Below, piece after piece: positions 55,066 through 64,000 of a stretch of 64,000 bases of DNA. The notes beneath the pieces were generated by a model. It had not been told where the DNA came from. It ran no database searches and saw only the letters and a program-made list of their open reading frames with translations. The stretch's first letter is position 1. Each line of letters starts with the position of its first letter. The translations under genes and the position numbers were made by a program. This DNA is from Aporrectodea caliginosa (lineage: Eukaryota > Annelida > Clitellata > Crassiclitellata > Lumbricidae). Location: contig JACEVL010001161.1 in assembly GCA_020284085.1 (NCBI GenBank), forward strand, positions 3,711,930 through 3,775,929, written 5' to 3'.

Positions 55066-55562
55066 TATACCCCCAAGCCGCCGCCATAGCCGCCGAGCCG
55101 CCGAATTTTTGTTCAAGCCGAATAGCCGCCGGAAATTTTACGGCTTAGCCGAAAAACCGCCGAGAATGTTTTTACGGCTAGCCGCCGGAAACATATTCAG
55201 CTAATTCAGCTAGAACACGCACAAAGTTGTGATTGTAAAGTTTTCCCGCTGGTTTCAAAGAATTATGACTTTGTAGATTACCGTACAAGTTCGGACTTAT
55301 TGAAACTGTACTGTTTCGAATAACTTTTTGTGTGCCACTATTAATTGTTAATTTTTGTGGCATTGTAGCAGATGTCCCAATGTCTAATTAATTGGCTTTT
55401 TGGAACTCTATAGTCGATACACGTTTTGAACGAACTATGTTTCAAGCCGTATTTTTACGGCTAGCCGAAAAAGGTAGTTTACGAAATTTTACGGCTAGCC
55501 GAAAAGCCGCCGTAAATTTTCTCAAGCCAGCCGTTAGCCAAAAATTGCGGCTTGGGGGTATG
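55066..55562. mobile_element. hAT-like MITE with CCCCCAAGCCGC ends
   Basis: TATACCCCCAAGCCGCCG left and GCGGCTTGGGGGTATG right. The perfect 8-bp duplication ATCTCGAT (55058-55065 and 55563-55570) fits nTnnnnAn. Unit B has a single ATCTCGAT at about 59637, an uninterrupted empty site. The interior has many GCCG/CGGCTA motifs on both arms. Confidence 0.93.
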
Positions 55563-55665
55563 ATCTCGATACATAACAAATGCCGCTTTTAATCGTTTAA
55601 ATCTATAGACCTAGGCCTATAGGCGAATGTCACACAGTCCTGCATGAGGTGCACAATCTATAAAT

Positions 55666-56419
55666 GGGTTCCGCGACAACTCGTCGAACGACATCGTATA
55701 ACGACACTTCGTCTACGACAATTCGTCTAACGACATTTCGTGATTCCTAGCGTTACTGCCATCGATTACGGTCTAATGATATGATACGGCAGTTGACAAT
55801 AGGGGCCCGATAGCGCTTTGGTTAACATCTGGCATGTCTGAGAGGTTGAGTTCGAAACCCGTAAGACTGCTTTGTAGGCTGCCATTGGCGCCGCGTATTG
55901 CAGGCTGTCTGCTCTGTTAGTAGTTAAGATTTATGTCTTCTGTCATTTGTGTTCTTGTGAATTGTTTCAACTGCATAATTGTAGGCCTACACTGTAACCG
56001 GTTGCGGTGTGTCAACCGGATTGTCTGAATAAACGAAAAAAATATTAACAGAGGCCACTTTCTTATAGTTTCGCTAAAACGTGCTATATATTCTCAGGAA
56101 TCCAGCTTCTAATTACTGACAAGATTATTTTCATAAATCCAGCTTCTGTTGAATGGAAACCTATTTTCATCCATGCATCCAGGTTGATTTCCAGCTTATT
56201 TTTACGTGAAAAATTATTTCGATCAATTCAGCTTCTATTTCAACACAGGAATGTTTTCATCAATCCCACTTCCATTTCGGGAAACAGTTTTTTCATCAAT
56301 CCAGCTTCCATTTTAAAGTGACAATATCAAATAACTTAGTAGACGAAATGTCGTTCGACGAATTGTCGCTCGACGAAGTGTCGTAGACGAAATGTCGTTC
56401 GACGAGTTGTCGTGACACC
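55666..56419. mobile_element. TIR element with CGACAACTCGTCGAACGACA ends
   Basis: GGGTTCCGCGACAACTCGTC left and GACGAGTTGTCGTGACACC right, with repeated GACGAAATGTCGTTCGACGA motifs inside both arms. The 8-bp duplication CTATAAAT (55658-55665 and 56420-56427) fits nTnnnnAn. A SINE is nested at about 55800-56045. Confidence 0.88.
55800..56045 (+). mobile_element. tRNA-derived SINE nested in the 55666 element
   Basis: GGGGCCCGATAGCGCTTTGG then TTAAC is an A-box-like head; GAGTTCGAAACCC is the B-box. The body ends GTCTGAATAAACGAAAAAAA, a poly(A)-like tail. Confidence 0.65.
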
Positions 56420-58649
56420 CTATAAATGATCGCAAAAACCTATTACATGTCCCTAAGAAACATGTAAATATGTAGCGCCGAAAAAATTGAAATTCCTTGT
56501 TCGTGAGCAATCCTCTTAATAATGTGATCATACTGTAGGTAAACCACTGACACGCACAAGAAATAACTCTTTTGATCAACATTATTTTAAATGACAAGTT
56601 TGATTTTACGAGCATTTTTCCTGAAATGATCATGGGAAAAGTGAGTCATTATTAAATGACTAAGAGCTATTTTAGACGTTCACGCTGGCTACAAATTGTT
56701 GATAAATTCTAGCATATCCTAAATGAGATGCCATTGCTGTGGAACGTGAAATATAGGCTTTGCAAATCAAAATAGTCAACCTTACTATATTCAGCCTATT
56801 CTGATTCCAAAGACGTGTTCTCGAACAGGTCTTCTGACTGTCTCGATCTGAACAACGACATTTATTGAAGAGACTGCTCCCCCGTCGCAGTCCTTAAACT
56901 CTGGAAGACTCCTCCAGCAAAGGGTTCACTCTGTAAATTCTGTTCTGGTCTTATGTTTGAAAAAACTAAAAGCTATAGTTGCCCCCATGATATGACGATC
57001 TTAAATCTTAATCTGAAGAATATCCAACGGCGTAAGGAAATTTTTATACCTTCGCTTTCTATGTTGGCGATCTGTGGTATTTAGCCATGAAAACACTTGT
57101 ATCCTAAAACTTTGTCTACTTAGTACTACGTTAGTAGGCCTACTAACCTTTCCCGTGTTAATCTGTGGCTTAATACTGAAAATTGTATTAGCCTATTATG
57201 AAAGAATTTAAACCAAAAATTTCCTGTGAACGCTTATTTTCCGAATCTTCTTCTATAAAAACCACTGTAGGTATAATAGGCCTACCTGTATTACAATCAA
57301 AGTCCGCCGGTTGATCTGTGATAAGGTTGAACAATGAACATGTATGACCCGGATACATAACAATGAGTAACAATAGTCCGCAAGAGGATCGTACCTTGCC
57401 TTGACAACAGTAGAGTAGCCTATCTATTGACTAGGTCCTCCATACAACGTGATTAACGACTATTTATATAGCATCGTCAGTAGCAAGTTACTTCTAAGGC
57501 ATGAGCGTCCGCAGGAATTTTTGTAGGGGCAAAGAATTTTTAAGATGCGGTTGAATTATTGGCACCGGGGACTAACAAGGGTGCCGAAAGCAACCTATTG
57601 CGTCCAGTACCGTAGCGAGGGGGTGTTCCAGCGGCTCCATGGAACAGGGCGCAACTCGAGAGGGGGCACACATTTTGGGGCGCAAATTTTGGGACGGAAT
57701 GATTTCATTTTAAAACTAATTACCTTATCCTGAAATATGAAATATCCATCATAAATTAAATAAATGTAATAAAATAAAATAATAAAATACATAAGCATAT
57801 ATAATATTAATAGAGAGATACCGTGCAGGTTTATTTAAAATTTGTCCTCGACTCGTTTGAGCAGATTAGTAAATCGCCGTTCAGAACTTTTACATTACAT
57901 TACAATGAACGCAACGACAAAGAAAATTGACATCCCCGCTGACTGCGGAAGAGTGGATGTCAGAAATAAAATTATTCCGTCCCAAAGCGGAAGCACAAAA
58001 CAAAACGTCTGAATAGAAGAAGTTGGACACCAATCTCATTGACTCAAAACTATAGGTTATTCGAAAGGCCGATGAATACTGTTTTTGACAGCATTCTTAC
58101 CCAGCTGCAATGACGTTTTGAAACGATGTCAAAAAGTTTCGTCAGATTTCAATTTCCTGAATGGAGCTTCACTTTCGAATTTGTATATAGAGCAGCTCAT
58201 AGAATGCGCAGCTGCTCTATCAAAGAAATAATATATAAATGACCTGGATACACTGAATTCATATCAGAAATTGAATGTTTTAAATTTCAAGCACAGTCAT
58301 TGATGGCATCATGGCAATCTTGAGAAATTGAAATTCTGCAATTGATCCATGCTAACTCACTGACAGACATTTATCCCAATATTGAAATTGCATTTCGCAT
58401 ATTTTTGACAATTCCAGTAACAGTTGAATCATGAGAAAGACGTTACAGCAAACTGAAAATGTGAAACATTATCTCAGATCAACTATGAGACAAGACCGCT
58501 TGACGACCTTGTCAGTTCTGTCAATATTATTGAATATGATATAGCCAATTCTCTTAATTATGACAACATTATTGATGATTTTGCATCATCAAAAGCACGC
58601 AAAATAAATCTGAATTCTCTTAAATGACTCAAATTAAATGTTTTTTTTA

Positions 58650-58709
58650 CTGAGTGGCATTATTCAAATTCACTATTTTTTTTTAGTGAATTTGAATAAT
58701 GCCACTCAG
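58650..58709. repeat. Perfect 25-bp hairpin with T-rich loop
   Basis: CTGAGTGGCATTATTCAAAT plus TCACT (58650-58674) pairs exactly with 58685-58709 across a 10-base loop A followed by nine T. It lies just after the hAT coding remnant. Confidence 0.9.
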
Positions 58710-58837
58710 CTACTGGTCTGTTAAGAATGGAATAGAAACACACACTTCGTTTCTATTTTCTTTAAGAGACGAAGTTCTATAGGCTATTGTATTCGAGATA
58801 ACAAATTTGGTCATTATTGGTTAAGTTGATCTATGGG

Positions 58838-59219
58838 AGGGGTGCAAAAAACCAAACTTTTTTCAAAATGAAAAGTTGTTTTTTGGTTTTTTGGTTTTAT
58901 TTGGTTTTTTGGTTTTTTGGTTTTTTATTATTGAGATTTTCCTATTTCGGATCATAAAACTCATAAAAATGGCATAATACCGTTCAAATTAATCAGATGC
59001 ATATAAATGAAATTAACTAGAACAGTAGAACCGTAGAATGTCATAAAACGAAGTTAACAAAGACCATACAACAATTGCCAAGAGAGTTGAAGAGACGACA
59101 TTTTTGGCATTTATAATTTTGAAAAAAAACAAAAAACCAAAATTTGCGGTTTTTTGATTTTTTTTTTAAAAAAACCCCAAAAAAACCAAAAACCAAAAAA
59201 CCAAGCCTTTAACAGCCCT
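58838..59219. mobile_element. GGTTTTTTGG-rich element nested in the hAT element
   Basis: The direct repeat GATCTATGGG flanks it (58828-58837 and 59220-59229). The ends are AGGGGTGCAAAAAACCAAAC and AACCAAGCCTTTAACAGCCC with T. Both arms are rich in GGTTTTTTGG/CCAAAAAACC, so the element can fold back. No coding capacity. Confidence 0.8.
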
Positions 59220-59735
59220 GATCTATGGGGGTGCTAGATTCACGCTTGGAACAGGGCGCAATTATAGCTTGCTACGGCCCTGATTGCGTCACCCTCAGAG
59301 CTCGCTCCTGCGATTAAGAGGTCTGGCCAGCGCTTTGGAAGCATTTGACATGATATGGAGCCTGTTGTTAGCGCTCTGTGATCCGTTTTCAGCTATGTCT
59401 GAACGTTTATTTAAAACACAAAACTGTTAAAAGTTTCAATGTTTTTATATATTTTCAATTTTTCAGGTTATCTTGACTAGTTTGGAAAGAAAAATAAAAC
59501 TGGGGACAATCATAGCCATTTATTGCTAAAAACTACGATGATAAGTAATTTTTTAATATGCGTAAAATCCAGGGGCAAATGCCCCCTTCCGGACCCCAAG
59601 TTCTAAGGTGCTTTACAATGTCACGTGTCTCGCTGTATCTCGATATTTACCAAATACCGTTTTAAATCGCTCAGATCTATAGACCTATAGGCGAATAACA
59701 CACAGACCTTAAATGAGGTGCACAATCTATAAATC

Positions 59736-60640
59736 GAGGGGTTTAAGCCAGAAGGTCGTATCTACGATGGATTTGAAAAATGGACATTTTCACAGAAATT
59801 GAATCAACCGACGTCAAAGAAGGTACATGTCAGAAGGTCGAAGCTATAAGGCTTCATTTAACAAGTTGGTTCGAAATACAACCCTAATTATGGGACACCT
59901 TTATGCCAATAGGATGTAAAATAGCACTGTTTTATCAAAGATGTTACACTAACAGCTTTGGTTTTATTGGCAGAAGGGTGCACCTTGAAAAAGATACATC
60001 CATCTGGCATTACGTGAAACCATGTTAATAGATACGTCTCTATGGCACACATGAATTATTTATAGGCAATTATCGGTTTAGCGTGAAAAAATGCTTATTT
60101 ACTTATTTTCACTCTTCAAACGCTTAAACCACTTACTTACTTGCGAAATTGGAGAGCGTAATATCATTTATGTTATTCTAAGGTTATTAGTTTGTAAGCA
60201 TGCGTTTTATGATCTTTACACCAGAATGTTGTATCTTCAAAAAAAATTATGATCTGGGCCATAATTATTAATATTTTTGTGCTAGATTGTGCAGTATGAT
60301 TCAATGTTTCTTCAGATATTTTTGTTGGTGGTTATCTTGCAAATTACACAGAATTTATGATAGTTTTTCATCATTGTCTCTTTCTCTTGCCAGAAGGGTG
60401 CATCTTGTCAAAATCTTTACAAAATTCACCAAATTGTCACGTTATGTGTAAACAATACAATGCATACTTTAATGCATTTTGAAGAAGGATCTCACATTAT
60501 TGCTCAAAATTTAGCTAGAAATAATTTTCATTGTTTAAATAAAAGCTGACAAATATTTTTTTCGGGGTATACGTAACAAAGTTTTCGTTTTCTTCGTTTA
60601 TAGGAAATGTCAAAAAACATAGTTACTCCTGTAAATGAGG
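59736..60640. repeat. Insert of unit B with CAGAAGG repeats
   Basis: Bounded by two versions of TAAATGAGGTGCA...ATC.A..ATCGA (59709-59737 and 60632-60653). GCCAGAAGG(G)T(C/G) recurs four times (about 59747, 59829, 59972, 60392), twice followed by a GTGCACCTTG/GTGCATCTTG phrase. Class unknown; no open frame of note. Confidence 0.5.
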
Positions 60641-60944
60641 TGCAAATCCATCGAAATGATCGCATAATATGTGCGCCTAAGAAACACGTAAATATGTAGC
60701 GCCGAAAAAATTTGAAATTCCTTGTTCATCGGCGATCCTTTAAATGGTATGCTCATAGGTAAAACACACTGACATGCACAAGAAATAACTGTTTTGACTA
60801 AACTTTTCTTAAATGAAAATTTTGATTATACAGGCATGTTTTCCTGAAATGGAGAAAAGTAAGTCACGATTTGTTGAATGACCAAGAGCTATTTAAGACA
60901 TTAAAATTGTCGATAAATTCTAGTATGCCTAAGGCCTAAATAAG

Positions 60945-61250
60945 ATGCTACTTCTGTGGACCGTGAAATGTAGGCTTTGCAAATTATCAGTCAACCTTCT
61001 ATCTTCAGTCGTGTTGAATTCAAAGATTTATTTATATTCGAACAGGTCTTCTGACTGTTTCAATCTGAACAACGACAGTTATAGGAGAGACTGCCTCCCC
61101 GTCGCAGGCCTTAGACGCTGGATCTCTCTTCCAGCAAAGATTCGCTCCGTTCTGGTCTTCAGACCTAGACTAAAAACTCGGTCATCTCTTCCTGGACTCA
61201 TTTTGCCCGTAGGCTGCTTCCAAGTCTTCTCAGTTTATATACAATATCTG
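60945..61250 (+). pseudogene. Possible LINE end remnant, unit B
   Basis: The frame contains SSDCFNLNNDSYRRDCLPVA then GLRRWISLPAKIRSVLVFRP and RLKTRSSLPGLI. The VAG...W.SLPA.IRS......LKT rhythm hints at a LINE RT C-terminus. The same region in unit A (56815-56950) is frameshifted. Weak evidence. Confidence 0.35.
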
Positions 61251-62735
61251 CTTAGAGTAATAATCATGCTACATAGTGATAAAAGATAACGCGTTAGAGA
61301 ACGACTACCTACGTGTACCTCCTTTTTACCTCCAGCAAATTTTCTCCCACCATCGCATCAAGGTGGTATCAAACTTTTGTAAACGACGCAAACTTATGGT
61401 GATAGTGTTTAAATAATTTTCACATCATATGGCAATGTTACGGTCACAGATTGATTCATTTTTGTGATAGATCGCTGTTAAGGATTAATTTCATAAACAT
61501 TGGTTGCTGTCATATTTCTTGGTTAAAGAATATGTCACAATTTAAAATGATAAATGCAAGTTTTCCAGAGCAGCGACACAATGCTATTCTAATGCAATTA
61601 ACAAGGCTGCTGTAAAACCTCTAGAGAAAACAGTCGGCTGGTTTCATTTCAAGTTTTGCAGACATTTTAGGGCCTTTCAGGTAAGTCTGGTAATTCGGCT
61701 TTCTTTGAAGGGCAGTATGTCTACTAATTATCCTTAGAAACTCATGCCTCAGCGGCTGAAATGCCTTACAGGGCCATCATGTTAAATTTGTCACTAAGTT
61801 TGAGTTACAGTCTATGCCTATATATACTGGTCATCAAGAGTTCGTATAGTTAACAAATTTTGATAGGCTTATCATAGATATGCTGAACAAGGTAACTTTA
61901 TATTTTGGTTACCATAATTATGTGGTTCCAGTAGCAGATTGTTGGACTACTCCTTACATTGAAGAAATATAATATTTAAATTTACCTGAGCTAAATATCA
62001 TTTCTTTTTGCAACATTTGTAAAAGCTCTGTCAGTCGAAATGAACACTTAAGAAGTTGAGTAACAGCGTCCGACATATTGCAGCACAAGTGCTTTTAAAA
62101 GTTCTGACAGGCCTACACGCGACGATGGCTAATGTTCTAAATGGCCCGGACTCTCTTTCAATGTGAACACACAGCACGTACACTGCTGTAAATATGCCGA
62201 CTGCTTTTGATGTGCATCATAATAACGGACCTATAGAAGATTATAGTAATTTAGTCACTGTATACATTTCGATTGCAATTACGATTGTAGATTAGAAGTG
62301 AATATGCGTTTTGGGAACTATTTACCTTCACTCTTTTATAGGCTTAAATGTATGAATACAATACACTAAAATACAATATGAATACAATAATAAACGCTGT
62401 TCATTGGCCTTCTCCGTATTCTAGGATTTCAATGGGTCAGGCACACTTACGAGTACGACTAAGCTTATATTCTAGAATATTTTTCTTTGAATCTCATTAG
62501 TGGTTAAACAAAAAGAAATATACAATTCATATTCAATATTCAGACACTCTTGACTGTTGGTGCGCCTCACTCAGACACTCTTGACTGTTGGTGTGCCTCA
62601 CTGGCCTTCTTACATTTAGCCTACTCTGCAATGATGGTTAAGGTCATCTACGAACCAAACAATTTTTTAATCAATGAGTTTGAGCGTTCACGCCTAGGGA
62701 CATATGATAGTAGCCTACTATGTCTGTAAGATTAT
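61251..62735. other. No gene recognised
   Basis: AT-rich unique sequence. A 32-bp tandem duplication (CAGACACTCTTGACTGTTGG...) lies at 62541-62602. Confidence 0.4.
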
Positions 62736-62741
62736 GGTTAA

Positions 62742-63330
62742 CCCTCGGGCTACCAAGGGGGTGGTTGCAACCCCCCCAGGTTTTTTTCATCTCAAACTTT
62801 TTCCGTATGGAATAAAAATTTGACCTTTTTGCTAGCTGTAGGGGGTTCATTTACACACGTTTTGAGGTAAAATATGAGATGATAATCTCACACCGTTCAA
62901 ATGTTATACCCAATATACCCGAGGTACCAGAGGGGTTGATACCACCTTCCCCCTAGATTTTCGACTATACCTTATCCGTCATTTAATATTAAGAGACACA
63001 AATTATACCATTCTATAGAGGAAATGTGGGGCTACATTCCTATGGTCACTGAGTTGACCTGAGACAACCGGAAGTGCTCAAAATAAATAATAATACGCGT
63101 AATATGCGTGAAAAATGGCTGAATGGAAGCACCACCCCTTAGGTTTTTGTCTGTAGCGTATTCATTTGTCTTCCTGGAAGAGAAACAAAGATACCATTCT
63201 TTAGAGGGAATGTAGGGCTTAATTGGCATACCTACATCTTTGTCTTTTGAATACCGGAAGTGATCAAAATAAATAATAATACGCGTAATCTGTGTGAAAA
63301 TGGCTGAATACAGCATTACAACGTAAACCG
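62742..63330. mobile_element. Possible left end of a piggyBac-like element, with tandem inner repeats
   Basis: TTAA (62738-62741) is followed by CCCTCGGGCTACC, the TTAA-CCC layout used by piggyBac-type elements. A block ACCGGAAGTG(C/A)TCAAAATA then AATAATAATACGCGTAAT occurs twice (about 63067 and 63255). No right end was found in the window and no transposase is visible, so the call is tentative. Confidence 0.4.
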
Positions 63331-64000
63331 ATATATATGTATGGATATATATATGTATGGATGTACATTTATGCTATATAAACATGTGTAGGGATGATTG
63401 TGTGTATCTTTTATACATAGATTAGTTTCAAGACACACATAATCTTATATTTGTTTATCCAAAAAGTACAAAATGTACGCAATAATATAAAATATTGCTA
63501 ATTAATGGGTTCCGTTGTTAAAAGTGATGTAATTTCGAGGTGCATTCACATAATGTACAACTAAATATACCATTCTGTGCAGAAATGAATGCTGAATCCA
63601 TTGCCATGACAGAATCTACGAAAACAGTAATTTAAAAAAATAACTTGCGATTAAGCTTAACTTATTTAACGATAATAACCTACTTATTAAACTGCAGAAT
63701 ATTATTCAAGTCTTTGAACAATATCTTAAATTATTCGTTGTTTGCATGGTCTTCACGGACTTTATTCACAGCTTAAGGTATTTAAATGTTCAGAAGGAAA
63801 GTTGCTTCCGATTATTTTTATGGAAACATTATTTTTATTTTCTGTTGGCAATGTAATAACGTTCGTAATGAATATCCTAACTGCAGAGTACTTGAAAACT
63901 CTTCCTACATAATATAAATATGACAATTTAAAAGACTATTGCGGTTTCACAGTTGTAAGCTTGAAAAATGCATGAAGCACTACTTCAAAGTTAAGCGCGG
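63331..64000. other. No gene recognised
   Basis: AT-rich sequence with a short ATGTATGGATAT repeat at 63333-63362; otherwise unremarkable. Confidence 0.4.

Larger units (their letters stand above)
53470..56950. repeat. Tandem segmental duplication, unit A
   Basis: The segment is collinear with 56950-61200 (unit B). Shared landmarks are GATCTTAAATCTTAATCTGA (53592/56997), TTCCGAATCTTCTTCTATAA (54267/57238), GACCCGGATACATA (54361/57347), CATTTGACATGATATGGAGC (54748/59341) and ATGTAGCGCCGAAAAAA (56470/60694). Neither unit encodes a clear protein. Insertions present in A and absent in B are the elements at 53720, 55066 and 55666. Confidence 0.85.
57605..59282 (+). mobile_element. hAT transposon, degenerate, 1678 bp
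   Basis: The ends CAGTACCGTAGCGAGG and GCTTGCTACGGCCCTG are the CAGGGCCGTAGC type of hAT TIRs. A perfect 8-bp duplication ATTGCGTC flanks them (57597-57604 and 59283-59290), and unit A has the empty site ATCGCGTC at about 54669. Near the right end, plus-strand pieces KHYLRSTMRQDRL and DFASSKARKI correspond to the C-terminal hAT dimerisation region of ZMYM-like hAT transposases. Multiple stops and frameshifts show it is dead. The 58838-59219 MITE is nested in it. Confidence 0.88.
56950..61250. repeat. Tandem segmental duplication, unit B
   Basis: Counterpart of unit A. It carries insertions absent from A: the hAT element 57605-59282 (with nested elements) and about 900 bp at 59740-60640 flanked by AAATGAGGTGCAA/C...ATCGA direct repeats. 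Confidence 0.85.

Noticed and set aside
63032..63316. 94-codon minus-strand frame with internal repeat
   Set aside because: It is open only because a non-coding block is tandemly repeated; no family signal.

Overview
The window is nuclear DNA from an animal, most likely a marine invertebrate deuterostome such as an echinoderm or hemichordate. That assignment is an inference. It rests on spliced TRIM, PARP and von Willebrand A (VWA) exons, on several CR1/L2-like and RTE-like LINE lineages, on tRNA-derived SINEs and on many terminal-inverted-repeat (TIR) elements. Nothing here looks bacterial, viral or organellar. Genes are sparse: perhaps 5% of the window is host exon, and most of the rest is transposon-derived or simple repeat.

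Layout. 0-8 kb (+ strand): exons of a VWA-domain gene. The first-half exon occurs twice (1-126, 433-531) and the second-half exon occurs twice (7044-7322, 7488-7791). The long intron is filled by two related DNA transposons with TAGGGTGGTY ends (681-4972, 4999-6706), the first of which carries a LINE insertion. 8-21 kb: (ATGT)n, (ATT)n and (GATA)n arrays, SINEs, LINE tails, a SINE split by a hAT-like element (8374-9222) and a TIR element at 17643-18113. 21.8-29.9 kb (- strand): first copy of a TRIM-PARP fusion gene. 31-38.3 kb: two direct copies of an RTE-like LINE fragment separated by a hAT-type element (33456-34930); the second copy is broken by two elements built from GGACAT-containing repeats. 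40.6-41.0 kb (+): an isolated exon that may encode an RRM-like fold. 45.2-52.0 kb (- strand): second copy of the TRIM-PARP gene, with a copy-specific minisatellite in an intron. 53-61.2 kb: two tandem, diverged copies of a roughly 3-4 kb non-coding segment; each copy holds different transposon insertions, so each acts as the empty-site control for the other.

Main biological points. (1) The two minus-strand genes join a RING/B-box/B-box/coiled-coil TRIM module to a PARP14/PARP9-like ADP-ribosyltransferase fold. In both, the first catalytic-triad residue (His) is replaced, by Leu in one copy and Arg in the other, so the fold is predicted to be inactive or atypical. Each copy also carries reading-frame lesions. 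(2) The palindrome TAGGCCTA is strongly over-represented. In about eight paralogous alignments one copy has plain TA where the other has TAGGCCTA, TAGGCTA or TAGCCTA. This looks like the footprint of a TA-targeting transposon with GG...CC ends, and in one TRIM-PARP copy it supplies the stop codon. (3) At least four elements have perfect 8-bp target duplications matching the hAT consensus nTnnnnAn.

All alignments were done by eye. Exon boundaries are predictions from splice signals and from agreement between paralogues.
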